A stretch of DNA of 64,000 nt. It comes from Doryteuthis pealeii (taxonomy: Eukaryota > Mollusca > Cephalopoda > Myopsida > Loliginidae). Below, piece after piece: positions 22,301-53,515 of the stretch. A program made the position numbers and the translations under genes. The stretch covers positions 88,757,140-88,821,139 of the forward strand of contig CM042143.1 in NCBI GenBank assembly GCA_023376005.1, in the 5' to 3' direction. The notes below the pieces were generated by a model. That model did not search any database and was not told the DNA's origin. It saw only the letters and a program-made list of their open reading frames with translations. The first letter of the stretch is position 1, and each line of letters begins with the position of its first letter.

Positions 22301-22389
22301 ATTTGCTTATAACTCGGTAGTTTCAAGAAGATTCTTTATGGTGTATTTATGAAATTAGAGGTTTATACTAAGAAAAAAAAAATTATTTA

Positions 22390-22510
22390 CCTTACAGGTA
22401 GGATTTGACACAAGGTTACAAGTATGGGGCTTCTAGTGAGGATCAAACTTGCTTTTCAGTATTAATGGATTTGCAAGACTAGCTAGCTAACCATTACATC
22501 ACAAGACACC
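22390..22510. repeat. Short dispersed repeat shared with 28250-28340
   Basis: Both hold a GACACAAGG or GGCACAAGG block, TATGGGGC, then AGCTAACCATTACA or TTCACCATTACAGA. Old and diverged. Confidence 0.3.
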
Positions 22511-22520
22511 TCCTAGAGAT

Positions 22521-22639
22521 TTATATTAATTGCAAATATTAGTAAGATAGTAACAAACTCACTTGCAACTTTATTCGACTAATGTTTCGAGAAAGCTTGA
22601 AACTAAATTCAGTTCAGTATATTTTAAAAACTTTGCTAG

Positions 22640-22671
<32 letters not shown>

Positions 22672-24234
22672 GAAAAAAAGACTAAAGTCAGCTTAGAAAG
22701 AATTGAAATATTAGTCTTCAAAATTCTTTTTTTAGTCTCACCATTTTTAAAGAGACTTGAAGTCATTAAACTAAAATTCATCAGATATAAAATAAAAATA
22801 TTTTAAAAAGTCATCATCTGCAGAAGATGTGCAGAAATCAATATTCATATAAACCTGTACATTCAGATTTTGACAACTGAAAACCTTACAAAATCCTCAC
22901 GAATTTGAATAACAAATTATACCAAGGATGCTCAATATGTTGATTGTGATTGATGGCTCACAAAGATAATGCAGGTAGATTGCATGGCAAAGGAAAAAAA
23001 AAAAACATTTTTTTTAGTCTAACCTTTTTGGTAGGTAGTACTTGATTGATGTATAGGGCGACCAGTCTATTGTTACTTAAAGCTTATAGAATATACTCAG
23101 TGCATATATAATATATTTAGCATTAAAAAACCCTGAACTCTATGAACATATTGTTCACATAGAGGCACTTATCTTTAATTTAATAGCTTGGGCTTTTGTG
23201 GCTAAATGCTTGTGTTTTAATCTTGGCTCTACAAAGCAGATAGGGTCCATGACCCTCCTTAGAAGAATAGCACAATTACTACATCAACATCTTCACCTAA
23301 TTAACAAGAGAAATTTAATAGAATAAACTTTTAAAAAATATTCATTTGAATATTGAGGAACTATAAATAAACTTAGACATTTCATACATTTGAAGGTAAA
23401 GTGAAACAAAACTTAGATACTTTTATGGAAGAACAGAATACTTTTTTTCTTTTCATTTTTTTTTTCCTTTTCTTTTTTTGAGAGAAAAACAGCCCTGGGC
23501 AGCAAGAAAGAAATGTAGTTCATAAAAAGAAAATAAATATAAAAGTTTTCATGTATTTATTTATTTTACTTATTAATTTATTTACCAATGGTCTACAACA
23601 TTCAAGGAATTCTGTTGAGAATCCAGTAGTCCAATATTTTACTAGTACGAGCCAGTGTGACAAACCTCAGAGAGAAAAAAAAAATTCAATTGATTGGACA
23701 TACTTCCTCTTCACACTGGACATTCAACGAGAGAGAAAGAAAGAAAGAAAGAGAGGAGAAAGAAAGACAGGGTAGAGGAAAAAAAAAAAAAAAAAAAAAA
23801 AATTTCCTCATTTTTTTTTCTCCCTTTATTTCCAAAAAAAGTGTTAGATGGAAAAAATAAAATTGAAAAAAAAATTAAAAATAAAATTAAAAAAATTCAC
23901 CAAGAATAAAAAGAGACAAAAACAAAAAACAAAACAAAAAACCAATTTTTCCCAACCCCTCCCCCCCAGCAAAAATAAAAAGTCATTTCTAACAAGAACA
24001 GACTATTAAATTCTTTTTTTTTTTTTCAAGTGGTTGATGAAAAATGTATAATATATATATGTATATATATTCTTGTGTATTTATATGTATACATATATAT
24101 ATCATTACACAATGTCTGCTAGAGCAAGGTTAGCAGAGAAGTGCATGTAGTAGATGTAACACGATGAGCATGTCTAGATTCCTACACACTGAGCGATAGA
24201 GAAATTCTGAGGTGCAACCATTTACACTTTTAGT
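22521..24234. other. Downstream flank of Rab2, AT-rich, no gene
   Basis: Many A/T homopolymers (A28 near 22639, A24 near 23779), GAAA repeats near 23734-23766 and a weak SINE-like block at 23187-23290. The Lys/Glu-rich open frames here are translated simple repeats. Confidence 0.45.
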
Positions 24235-24240
24235 TTTATT
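24235..24240 (-). promoter_or_regulatory. Candidate Rab2 poly(A) signal AATAAA
   Basis: TTTATT on the plus strand reads AATAAA in the Rab2 direction, about 560 nt after the stop codon. A second candidate is at 23830-23825. AATAAA is frequent by chance in such AT-rich DNA, so this is only positional evidence. Confidence 0.3.
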
Positions 24241-24799
24241 CCAGTTTTTCTTCTCTCTTTCTTTCACAGACTCAGTTTTGTAGACGATTTTGCAGCCATT
24301 TTTATAAGGATAGGGGGAGGAAAAAAAAGTGAGTGGGTGAGTGAGTGTTGCGTGTTTTCTTTTTTTTTCTTTCTTTTTTTTTCTCTTCATTTTTGTGATA
24401 TTAAGCTGTAAGGATCCTGAATCGGATTATAACACCTGTCTGTGTTGCTGGCTGCTCTCAGAAAAAAAAAACATAACTTTTTGGTCATTGGCTATAATAG
24501 AGCCTAGAGGAAGTAACAGATCATATATTTTTTTTTTTTTGACCCAAAGAAGAGGACAAGGAAGAGGAGGAAGTTAAAGAACAGGAGGAGGAGGAGGAGG
24601 AGACCCAAGGGATTGATAAGATTCAGTCCCAATAGTCAAACAGTAGTAGAAATAGGAGTAGGAGATAGTCCTTGCAGCGTAGCTAGTTGGAGGGTGGATT
24701 GGTCACTACTAGTTAGCAGCTTAATGACCAATAGCAACATCCCACTGCTGGCGCCACAGCTCCATATGGCTTGTCATTGGCACCAAACAATTCATCAGC
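24235..24799 (-). other. Rab2 3'UTR (inferred), with GGA-rich tract
   Basis: This is the sequence after the Rab2 stop on the minus strand. It holds a purine-rich tract on the plus strand with several GGA repeats (about 24550-24603), which is polypyrimidine in the mRNA. The nearest AATAAA downstream of the stop in transcript direction is at 24240-24235. The extent of the UTR is inferred from that signal alone; transcript data could move it either way. Confidence 0.45.
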
Positions 24800-41510
<16,711 letters not shown>

Positions 41511-41515
41511 AGATT

Positions 41516-41935
41516 TGGTTGGTTGGGTTCTACAGCATGTCAACCCTTGTTGGGTTATTCTATACTGAAGGTGTTTTGTTTTATTTATTCTTGATGGGTA
41601 TTTAACATTTATTTTATACTCAATTAAAAAAACAACACTTTTTCAAGCTCATTTTTTCACTATTTAACCCACAGACGGGACCCTAACAGGTACTACCACT
41701 CTAGATCAGAGTGGACCTGGGTAATAGTGATGAAGGGTACTCCACATTCCCCAAAGCTCCAGAATTGGAACTTCACCATCAGATAGAGTTTAGCGTCATA
41801 CCCAGGATAAAAAAAAGACTCTCAGACACCATCTTCCAGTACACATGATAAAAAAGGGTTGGGTCTTGCCATAAAGCAATAGGGCTTGACATGACCAAAT
41901 TGATCGGAGAGGGTCTCAAGGTTCTTTATGATTTG
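41516..41935 (-). repeat. Repeat family 2 (SINE-like)
   Basis: TACAGCATGTCAACCCTTGT, ACGGGACCCTAACAGGTACT, CACCATCAGATAGAGTTTAG and CAATAGGGCTTGACATGACC. Truncated at the head side. Confidence 0.65.
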
Positions 41936-42382
41936 GATAAAAGTTCTTATTAATTAAGAACAAGGATGGAACTATAAACATGTAGATTTTAGAGACATGG
42001 GATACAATAAGTAAAAGCCTTTTGATTTGTCCAAAATAATATTGTAGCATAAATTATATTGTTTAAGAATCTTTTGACTTATCTATGACTAGAAAACCCA
42101 GATTCTTCACCCAGTCAACTTACAAGAAGAATTATCAATTATAAAAAAGAATATTACATTTGAAGCTTTAACTTTGGAAAGTTAGATTTTTACTTCTTCT
42201 GAAGAAGTAAAGTGAGTAGAAATTGTTTTTAAAGTTGTAGCAACAAATCATAGAACAATTAAAAAATGAATTGAAAACATGGGTGGGGGGTGGACTGGAT
42301 TTAAGAAATTCCCTAAAATGATTTGAGAAAAACTAAAAGACTAACAAGCAAGAAAATTGGATATTTGAAGCTGACTAGCAAA

Positions 42383-42885
42383 AAAAAAATGTGCCCTTTG
42401 ATAAGTACTTAAGGAAATAAATATGAACACAAAAAAGATTACTTATTTTTACTTTATTCTAATTGATTTCAATATAAAATTATAACATGGGATTGTTTTA
42501 ATACGTTTGAGAATAAAACAATATAGAAATCAATAACACCAAGTAATTATTTATTAAACACGGTTTTGTTTAAAACAGTATGCAAATTATTCACACCACA
42601 TTATGTAAACATTTATTTCTTAATGATATATAACACACATTGCAGGATTTTAAACAGTTATAATATGGTCCGTTTTGAGGTAAATCTATCTCCACTAGAC
42701 CTTAATAGAAACATTGTTAATAAATAGATTGTTAATAAATAAGATGTTAATTAAGATAAATAATGATTATTTAATAATCATTGAAAATATAACGTAAATA
42801 ACTAAGGGAATTGGACATTGGTGTAATAGTTTCAGTTACAAGCAGGCAGACAGATACACCAATCACCATTATAAGATGCGAATGT
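42383..42885 (-). repeat. Repeat family 3, inverted and nearly full length
   Basis: Complement of the order seen at 10430-10905, extended at its 5' end to the CTGTCTGCCTGCTTGTAACT block also found near 1240. Includes ATATCATTAAGAAATAAATG and AAATCCTGCAATGTGTGT on the minus strand. Confidence 0.6.
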
Positions 42886-44121
42886 AAACAGAGGAGAGAA
42901 AAAAAAAGGGGGGAGTAATATTAAGGCCATTGGTTAAAGACACAAAAGTAACCACACAACCAACATTAAGTCAACCATACAAAGAGAAATATTTCAAGTT
43001 GGAGTTCAACTGATTGAACACCATCAAATTAATAGATGAAATTATATAAATAAAATGGATAATGTACAATGAAAAGCCAATACAAAATTATATAAATGCA
43101 TCATTATGCTAGTATCACACTTGGTCTAAAGAGTGTGAATGGCAGAATTTAACATTAGTAATTTATGTTACAAACTAGAAGTGGCTACCCAGTACCCCAC
43201 ACAAGTAAAAAAAAAAAAAAAACCAAAAAAAAAAACCTGGTGCATCGATTTGTTTAATTTTGAGATTTACAAATGCTGGACATTTTTGAGTAGAATTTCA
43301 TTGCTATTGTATATTTTTAAAATATCTTCTCAGATATAAATCAAATAGTCATAATTTTTGCACAAAAAACAACGTGGTGATATTTAATGTGTATATATAT
43401 TTACTTTGTTGTTAATGGTTTTATTGTCATAATTTCATACATACATACCACCAACAACCCTTTATATATGTATAGATAGAGGGTCATACCAAATGTACTT
43501 ACTACTAAAATAAGCACTTGATAAGAATTCAAATCTTTTAAGCAAAAACAAAAACAAAAACTTTACTTGTAAGTATAATTGTGCTCAGAACTGCACTAAT
43601 AACAGATGAAATTATACTCCAAATTTAAACTTTGATATGTTCTTCCAGATCAGGTAGTGCTGGTGGTGAGGGGGGTTGCTAATTTTTTGAATAACTTAAA
43701 ATTTATTCTTGATTTTATCTCAAAAATCTGTTGCTGCTTCTATTCAGCATTTATACCCAAATTCAGCTTTTAAATATTTTTCATATTGTCTAAGAATTGT
43801 TTTATATGCAAATAAGAGAGTTAAAAACTAAAGTACTAAAAAGCCCCTAGTAAGTATTTACCCAACCCTATTCGCATGTACCACACAGTGAACAGGTTTG
43901 ATAAATACTTATAAGTCAACAATATTGGGCATCCAATGAGGAAGGGAACTTGCTATTCAATAGTAAGCGATCTGGAAGACTTAGACTTGCTATTACCACC
44001 ATGATGGATGCCCTAAACCAAAAAAGCCCCAGCTATATACATAGTATTAAAAAGGTAACAGTTAAGCATCAATTATTTACAAGTTTCATGTCTCAAAACA
44101 CAACCAGATAGAAGCTTTGCA

Positions 44122-44380
44122 GTGGTTGATTGGATTTTATGGCACGTCAACCACTGTTGCGTTATTTTATGCCTGAAGACATTTTTTTCATTCAAGGCAT
44201 TTTTTTCTAAAAACTCCTTTTTCCTATTAACCCATAGAGGATTGTGGAGATAGAAAACAGGTACTACCACTCCAGGCAGAGTTGGCCCTTGGAGTAATGG
44301 CGAAGAAGGTTACTCCACACTCCCCAGAATTGGAACTTTACTATAGATCAGTTTAATTATCATAGCCAGGACACTTGATT
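44122..44380 (-). repeat. Repeat family 2, eroded copy
   Basis: GATTTTATGGCACGTCAACC, AACAGGTACTACCACTCCAG and GAATTGGAACTTTACTATAG. Both this and its inverted twin near 46025-46275 have many indels, in keeping with poor consensus near the turn-round. Confidence 0.55.
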
Positions 44381-44639
44381 GATTGGAAGGAGAAGATGAG
44401 CAATGTTAATCTCTGATAGTGTCTAAATCTCACAAATCAAAAAGGTTGATGTGGCCTATAATAATCTTAAATTGGCTATAAAGAGATGTAGCATTGTCAC
44501 CAAGAGAAGAGTCTAAATTGCAGGGTGGCCAAATTTGCTTTAGTGTGAAACCCACAAATATAAAAAGCTCAGATTGTTTGAGAGGCTACAGAACATTAAG
44601 GAAACATTTACAGGTTTTGAGATTTTACATACACATGGA

Positions 44640-44915
44640 CTGGGAGCACATTGTTAATGGTTCATTGTCAAGTAAAATAGACTCTGCAACCATATATCTA
44701 TAAATCCTGGACGATGGCCTATTTACATTTCACAGAGTACTAATGCTCTTGGAAAAGTATGCACCCCAACTGATTTCCCTCTAGCTATAGTAAATAGGGA
44801 GGAATAGCTCTTAAGGCTTGGTTAGGCAATCAGTCTGAATCTGAATTAAACCTCTTAAACTCTGCTTAAGAATTGACCTGATGTTGCATCCACTTCATGT
44901 GGAGGGGTTAGTAAA
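44640..44915 (+). repeat. tRNA-derived SINE family B
   Basis: Head GGGAGCACATTGTTAATGGT with a damaged B box before AATCCTGGACGATGGCC, then body and 3' end GATGTTGCATCCACTTCATG. Confidence 0.55.
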
Positions 44916-45017
44916 TATATACTACACATTGTTTAGAATTTTTCAACACGGAATTTCAAGAATTGCATATTAAATGCAATGCATGTTCATCATGCATGCA
45001 GTTTTTAAACGAATTGG

Positions 45018-45105
45018 TTTCTTGTTTAATGGCATGTCAACCCTCTAGTGTCATCATGCCAAAGCCATGCCTTGGAAGATGAACCATAGTGGTATTATTT
45101 AACAA
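45018..45105 (-). repeat. SINE-F / family-2 shared tail at the fold-back edge
   Basis: CTTGTTTAATGGCATGTCAA is the shared tail; the body is cut by the turn-round. The central block (GTCATGC, then TTTCACTTTGACTAATACCT at 45202) resembles the SINE-F body. Confidence 0.4.
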
Positions 45106-45261
45106 GGGGGAGGGGAATCCGGCATGATGTAGAAGGGGCCAATTGCTAGACTTATGACATTGTAGTAAGCCAGTTGAATTCTAGTCATGCATATTTATGT
45201 TTCACTTTGACTAATACCTTGGAAAAGGGTGAACCCCCCTTTATCCCCCCTCCCAGCTATG
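45106..45261. other. Turn-round point of the inverted duplication
   Basis: No clear base pairing between the arms over about 150 bases. On both sides the last matching block is GGTATTATTTAAC and its complement. Sequence close to the turn is noisy in both arms, as expected if it derives from one or few uncorrected reads. Confidence 0.6.
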
Positions 45262-48200
45262 GTGTTAAATAATACCACTACTGTTGTTCATCTCCAAGGA
45301 TGGCTTGGGCCATGAAATACACTAGAGGGTTGACTGCCATTAAACAAAGGAAACCAGAATTCGTTTAAAAAACTGCATGCATGGATGAACATCATGATTA
45401 ATAGGCAATTCTTGAAATTTCGTGTTTTTTGAAAAAATCTAAACAATGTGTATGTTATATTTACTAAACCCCTCCACATGAGTAGATGCAACATAAGCGT
45501 ACAATTTCTTAAGCAGAGTTTAAAGAAGGTTTTAATTTCAGATTCAGACTGATTTGCCTAACCAAGCTTAAGAGCCCTATTCTACCCTATTAACTATAGC
45601 TAGAGGGAAAATAGTTGGGGTGCATACTTTTCCCAAGAGCATTAGTAACTATGTTGAAAATGTAAATAGCCTCGTCCAGGATTTGAATTTGGGTTGCGAG
45701 TTCTATTTTGCTATGACAATAACCAGTTACACAATGTGCCCTCCAGTCCATGTGTATGTAACAATTCCAACCTGGAAATTTTCTTAATGTTCTGTAGTAG
45801 CTCTTCAAACATCTGAAGCTTTTATCATTTGTGGGTCTTACACTAAGCAAATTTGCCACACCCTGCAATAGACTCTTCTCTTGGTGACATATGCTAACAT
45901 CATCTTCATAGCCAATTAGAATTATTATAGGCCACATCAACCTTTTGATATTGTGAAGATTTAGACACTATTCAAGAATTACATTTGCTCAGTCCTTCCT
46001 TTCCAATCAATCAAGTGTCTCTGGCTGATGATATAAACTGCATCTAATTAGTCAAAGTATCCAATTCTGGGGAGTGTGGAGTAACCCTTTTCGCATTTAC
46101 CCCCAGGGCCACTCTGACCTGGATTGCGTAGTACCTGTTTCTATTCCCATCCTATGGGTTAAATAGGAAAAAAAGGAAGTTTGTTAAAAAAATGTTGAAT
46201 GAATAAACAATGTCTTCAGCATAAATAAACCCAACAGTGGTTGACGTGCCATAAATAATCCAATCAACCACTGCAACAGCTTCTATCTGGTTGTTTTTAG
46301 ACAAAACTTGTATAATGATCTTACTTGTTACCTTTTTAATTAGCTATGTATATTCAACTGGGCTTTTTGGTTAGGGCATTGCCCATCATGGTGTAATAGC
46401 AAGTAGTCTTTCAAATCCATTACTATTGAATGTTAGCAAGTTCCTTCCTCATGGATGCCCCCAATATTTGTGGACCTTATAAGTATTTATCCACCTGTTC
46501 ACTGTCGTACATGCGAATAGGTTGGGTAAATACTTACTAGGCTTTTGAGAAAAAAATACTTAGATTGTTTAACTCTCTTATTTGCAAATAAAACAATCTT
46601 AGACAATATGAAAAATATTTTAAAAGCCTCGAATTGGGTATAAATGCTGAATAGAAGCACAACAGATTTTTGAGATAAAATCAAGAATAAATTTTAAGTT
46701 ATTCAAAAAAATTAGCACCCCCCTCACACCAGCACTACGCCTGATCTGGAAAGAACATAGCAAGTTTTATAAATTTGGAGTATATTCATGCTGTTTATTA
46801 GTGCAGTTCTGAGCACAATTTTACTTACAATAAAGTTTTTTGTTTTTGTTTTGTTGCTTTAAAAAAGATTGAATTCTATCAAGTGCTTATTTTTAGTAGT
46901 AAGTACAATTTGGATGACCAATCTTATCTATAACATATATAAAGGGTTGTTGGTGTATGTATGTATTGAGAATTATGACAATTAAAACCATTAACAAACA
47001 AAGTAAATATATATACACATTAGAATATCACCAGTTGTTTTTTGTGCAAAAAAATTATGACTATTTGATTTATATCTGAGAAGATATTTTAAAAAATATA
47101 CAATAGCAAATGGAAATTCTAGCTCAAAAATGTCCAGCATTTTGTAAATCTCAAAATTAAACAAATCGATTTGCACCAGTTTTTTTTTGGTTTTTTTTTT
47201 TTTTTACTTGGTGTGGGTACTGTAGCCACTTCTAGTTGTTAACATAATTACTAATGTTAATTCTGCATTCACACCTCTTTAGACCAAGTGTGATTACTTA
47301 ATGTCAACCAATAATTGAGCATTTAACTATAATTTGTATTGCGCTTTCATGTACATTATCATTTATTTTTATAAATTTCATCTATTAATTTGATGGGTGT
47401 TCAATCAGTTTGAACTCAAACTTGAATATTTCTCTTTGTATGGTTGACTTAATTGTGTGTGGTTACTTTGTGTCTGTTAAACCAATGGCCTTAATCATAC
47501 TCCCACCCCTTGTTTTTTCTCTTCGCCTCTGTTTACATCGCATCTCTATGAATGGGGGGGAGGATGTGTATCTGTCTGCCTGCTGTAACCGAAAACTATT
47601 ACACCAATGTCCCAATTCTCCTTAGTCATTTACGTTTATATTTTCATATGATTATTAAATAATCATTATTTAATCTTAATTAAACACTTATTTATTAACA
47701 TCTTATTTATTAACAATGTTTTATTATATATGGAATAGATTTACCTCAAACGGACCATATTATAACTGTTTAAAATCCTGCAATGTGTGTTATATATCAT
47801 TAAGAAATAAATGTTTACATAATGTGGTGTGAATAATTTGCATACCAGTTTTAACAAAACCTTGTTTAATAAATAATACTTGGTGTTATTGATTTCTAAT
47901 ATTGTTTTATTCTCAAACGTATTAAAAATAAATCCCATGTATTAATTTTATATTGAAATCAATTAGAATAAGTAAAAATAAGTAATCTTTTTGTGTTCAT
48001 ATTTTATTTCCTTAAGTACTTGTCCAAAGGCACATTTTTTTTTTGCTAGTCAGCTTCAAATATTTCCAATTTTCTTGCTTGTTAGTCTTTAGTTTTTCTC
48101 AAATCATTTTAGGGAATTTCTTAATCAGTCCACCCCCCACCATGTTTTCAATTCATTTTTTTAATTGTTCTATGATTTGTTGCTACAACTTTAAAACAAT

Positions 48201-49593
48201 TTCTACTCACTTTACTTCTTCAGAAGAAGTAAAATCTAACTTTCCAAAGTTAAAGCTTTCAAATGTAAAGATTCTTTTTTATAATTGATAAATTCTTCTT
48301 GTAAGTTGACTGAGTGCAAGAAGCTGGGTTTTCTAGTCATAGATAAGTCAAAAGATTCTTAAACAATATAATTTATGCTACAATATCTATTTTGGACAAA
48401 ATCAAAAGGCTTTTTACTTATTGTATCCCATGTCTCTAAAATTCTACATGGTTATAGGTTCCATCTTGTTCTTAATTAAGAACTTTTATCCAAAAATCCA
48501 TAAAGAAACCTTGAGACCCTCTCCGATCAATTGGCTGGTCATGTCAAGCCCTATTGCTCGTATGGAGACCAACCCTTTATCATGTGTACTGGAAGGATGG
48601 TGTCTGAGAGTCTTTTTTTTATCCTGGTATGACGCTAAACTCTATCTGATGTGAAGTTGCAATTCTTGGAGCTTTGGGGAATGTGGGATACCGCCTTCAT
48701 CACTATTACTCCCAGGTCCACTCTGGCCTAGATTAGTAGTACCTGTTAGGGTCCCCATCTGTGGCGTTAAATAGGGAAAAAATGAGCTTGAAAAAAGTGT
48801 TGTTTTTTTTGTTTTGTTTTTTTTGTCTTTTTAATTGAGTATTAAAAATAAATGTTGAAACCCATCAAGAATAAATAAAACAAAAACATCTCAGTATAGA
48901 ATAACCCAACAAGGGTTGACATGCCATTAGAACCCAACCATCAAATCTTAAAGTAGTATTAACAAAAAAACGCAAGCCGTTCTAATAAATAAATAGAACC
49001 AGTGTTATTATTTATTTTTTGTTCTTCAACAATTAGTTTCTCTTTTCTCTGGATGTTTAGCAATTTTTAAAGCTTGAGTTTTTTGTTTTTTTGTTGTTTT
49101 TTTTTTTTTTTTTGTTTTTTTTTTTTTTTGTTCTTGCATTTGCATTAATTCATTACACTGTTTCATCCCAATTATGTCTAGGTTTGTGTATAAGTTTTCT
49201 CTTGCTAGGATCATTTATGCAAAAGCTAAGTTAAGATTTCTCTCTTTAATCTGTTGTATAATTTTTATATCCGTGTAATAATTTGATTGTTTTAACAATT
49301 TTATGAACTGAAAATTTGGCTGCCATCTTTGTTTTTAGTGTGCATCAAACGAGCTCATTATATAATATTTCCCATCAAAATCCTTACAGACTAAAAAAAT
49401 ATTCAAGTTAATTAAATTTTAAAAGTAACAGTATATGTTCCTTCAGCTTGTGTATCAAATAAAAAGTTGTGTGTACCGTTTTAATAAAACTGTTGGTAAA
49501 TTTCTTTATATAATGTTGATATTTCCTGTTTATTAAATTGATTTTCTTTTTTGTAGACATTTTTTCTTTTACCTTTGTTTTCTTTCTTTTCAG

Positions 49594-49674
49594 GCTGGAC
49601 AAGAATCGTTTCGATCAATAACTGGTCCTATTATCGAGGAGCAGCAGGCGCTTTGCTTGTTTATGACATACAAG
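49594..49674 (+). pseudogene. Duplicate of Rab2 switch II exon (artefactual copy)
   Basis: Reverse copy of 40841-40922. It keeps the TTTCAG acceptor and the GT donor but is 81 nt instead of 83: the C of ACTCGG and a T of GACATTACA are gone. These are different bases from the one missing in the other copy. A frameshift after SFRSIT results. Taken as sequencing error in a duplicated read, not a real pseudogene. Confidence 0.85.
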
Positions 49675-52600
49675 GTTGTTTTCACACTTTTCTTCAAGTT
49701 GACAATTACTCTCATTTAAAAAAAGAAAATACAGTTGTGTGTTTCATTAATCACCCTGCACAATGAATTTTCATTTTTGAATCCTTATGCATCACATGTA
49801 TGTTATTACAGATTTAGTAAACAATGACATGTGATGCATGATCTCTTGAACAGATCTTTCTTTTTTCACCAAAATTACAAAATTACTTTATAAACCCACA
49901 ATTTTTTTTTGTTTTTTTCTTGACTAGATTTTTCTTGGGTGTATTCAAATACTTTTATAAATTGGGAGGTTGATTTTTTTTGTTTGTCTTGTTTGTTTTT
50001 GGTGGGGGGTGATTCTTTGACGACATCAACAACTTTGTTTACGCAAGACTAATTTGATATTAAATTTAGCCAACAATATTGAATTTTTATTTTATTTAGC
50101 ATCAATTAAAATATTTATATGAGACCAATAAATAACTACATAATACTCTTTTCTTTTTTTTTTCTTTTTTTTTCTCCCTCCATCAAGACAAAAACAAACA
50201 CTTGGGAGTTATAATTATGAGTGATGAAAGAAAATAAGGATGATTTGAAGAAAAATATATGTTCCTTTGTAAATTATATTTATATATCATCTAACTTATT
50301 TACACTGATATTTACTACACTTGTGTTTCAGTCGCTTATTCACTTTAAGGTATGTGCTCTTAATTATCTGTTAAAGTCCAGAGCCCCATTCCTATAAGGA
50401 CTTTAAAGATTTTTTTAAAAATGGCTAAAAATGGCTTTTCATTTAAATTTACCTGTTATTTCTTTAAATAAAGACTTCTAAATATGTTTAATATTACATT
50501 TAACAAAAGCATCATTTGGTATGGATTAGGAAAATGAATGTGACTTCAGTCGGGTGGAATGAGTGTGTATAGGATGTATGTTAAAATAGTTTCCAAACTG
50601 ACTCAACATTTTTAGTGTGGTGTTGCCGTAATCTTTGAGGTGTATTGAAATCTTTATGCATTAGGTACATTTTGAATTATATAGGGAGTCCCAAAAAATT
50701 TGACACACACTTTATGAAATGTCAATTTTTTTTGGGGGGGGGTCCTGTATAATTGGCTTGGCTAAAAAACTTAGTTGTGAAAAAAATGATTTTAAAAATA
50801 TTGCCATAGAAAAAAAAGGAAAAATCTGTGCCTTAAATCATCCCTTCTTTTCCACACATCAAAAATCATATGGGCCTGATTTTGCAAACAAACTTATAAA
50901 AAAATAATTCTGGAATAAAACCATGCTCGTCAATTCTAATAGGTTTTTGTTTTTTTTAATTTGACAATGGCATTGCACTACAGGAGATTAAAAAATCTGC
51001 TCCATTATAGTTCACAATCTCTTTCTGATTTCTCATTTATTTATTATTATTATTATTATTTATCACTCGCGAACATAACTTTGTACATAAATAGTTTGTC
51101 ATTCATTTTTTTCTTGAACTTTGGTCGGTAATTATTTTTTTTATTTATTTATTTTTTTTATTTTTCTTTACAAATCACCTTTTAATATATTTTCTGCTTA
51201 GTTGGATTTAGACTACAATCAGCACAAATAGTTGTTTTTACTTATAAGGATACTGAAAGTAAATATTGTCAATTACTGAATTCTTTACTCTTTCGATATA
51301 CATTATACACTCCTCTTCCATTAAAAATCAATGATTTTAAAATGCTATTCATTTTTAAAAATGAATAGCATTTATTCTAAGCTTGTCACTGTAAAAAAAA
51401 TTTTTAATGCATAAATTATTTCTATGTGGAGATCTATCAAACACCTTTTTAGAATGTGTTGGTGGGGAGAACAGTGTAACATATATAACATATGTATTGT
51501 ATTTTTATCTTTAGGTCCAAACATTGACTTTTTTTTTTTTTTTTTTTTTTAACTCTTCAAAAGTTCTGACAATTCCCTGAATATTTTGTCTGACAGTTCT
51601 TAGTAAACACATGATGCATAACTAAATTTATTTTAGCTCTCAGCTGGACTTATTATGATAAGGATGTTGACTGCACCTCTCTCTGCAGAGGAGTAAGAAT
51701 CCCCCCCATGGCCACTGTTGGCGGGTTGATGCAACCGTGTGGCTGAACTGAACAGTCTGTGACATGCAACACTCCACTTTGGCTTTTACTGGCTAGACAG
51801 GGGCCAGATTAGTCGGCCTGGTCAATCAAGCCTAGCACTATCTGATTGTCTAACTTTGCTCTTATGGCTAACCCTTTTTATCATCAGTGCAAGAAGGTGG
51901 TGGCTTCAGGTTTTAGTGTCTTGGGTTATGACGCTAAACTGTATCTGATGGTGAAGTTCCAGTTTCTGGAGAATGTGGAATACCTTTCATTACCATTATC
52001 CCAGGTCCACTCTGATCAGAGTGGTAGTACCGTTGGGATCCATATGGTTAAATAAAAAAAATAAATTTTTTAATACCTATTAAGCATTTCATGTGGAATC
52101 TAACCAACAAGGGTTGACCTGCTGTAAAATCCAAACAACTAAATCTTTTAAATTGTAAGTTAAGGGTTTATTATCTTGTTCTGGTTATAGCAACAGCCAC
52201 ATTAGTTGTCAAGACAGTTATTTTCATAATCTGACACTTTCCATCCCTCACCCATCAAAGGTAAGGTGTGCCCATCATAATGGTCCAAGTACATTCCAAT
52301 ACTATTTCACTGCTTTAAGTACAGTTCAATAATAGATTGTCAAATATATATAGTGTTTACTTTTGTTCCTTGCTTACATTTAAATGTTTTTTTATTCTAT
52401 AGTTAAAGCTAAATACTCCTGTGTTCCCCATAACTACATCCAGCATTTAACCTCATTTAGTTATTAAGTCATTGTCAATAGCTATTATCACTATTTTCTT
52501 TTTTGTTAATTTGTCATTCTTTCTGCATGGATCATATTTGTTAGCATGATATCTCAGTTAATCCACCACACGACTTCTTTTTTCTTTTTTTTTTTTCTTT

Positions 52601-53475
52601 TCTTTTTCTTTTTTCTTTACATAGGTATGGCTGTTAAATACTTGCCTATTAATTGAACATATTAATTAGTATAGTCTCTTCTCCAGTCAACCACTACAGA
52701 CCTGTTTATTCACTAAATTTTGTCTACATATCCTACAATGGGAAGAAGACGGCCATGTTATTGTTTTGTCCATTCTTCAATGAAAATATTTCTTGCTTGA
52801 GTTTTTAAACTTTGTCTTTATGCAAAGAGAAGTATATTTTTGTGGGTGGTTATTTTTCGTCTGTTGTTGATAATTACTAAAGTTTATCTTGTGTACATGG
52901 TCACTAGCAGACTAAATCTATACAGTATTATGGATTGTTGGGATCACCTGCAAAGGTGTTCCATAAGTTAGGGGCATATTCTTTTCAGGGTCAGAGGCCT
53001 TTTCTGATTATCAGCTGGTCATGCAAGCCCTAGGACTATATGATTGTCCCCCTATTGCACCATGGCAATCTCCATCCCTTTTTTTTTATCATATATGTAT
53101 CAGAGGTGGTGGCTGAGGATTTGTGTCCTGGGTATGACGTTAAACTGCATCTAATGGTGAAGTTCCAAATTGGAGCTCTGAGGAGTGTGGAGTAGCCTTC
53201 ATTAGTATTGTTCCTCAGGTCCATTCTGACTTGAATGGGTAGTACCTGTTAGGGTCCATCTATGGGTTAGATGAAAAAATTGAGTTTAAAATGTTTAAAA
53301 AAAAAGATAAATTTGAAAACCATTAAGAATAAAACAAGTCTTCAGCATAAAATAACCCAACAAGGGTTGACATGCTGTTAAACCATTAACCAACCATATT
53401 CTTTCAACCTCATCCACACTATTTGACCCTTGGTCTACTTCAACAATTTGCATATAGGTTTTAATCTTGCTTCAT

Positions 53476-53515
<40 letters not shown>

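Noticed and set aside
23551..23909. Lys/Glu/Arg-rich open frames
   Set aside because: Translation of GAAA and A-run simple sequence in three frames; no start context or family.
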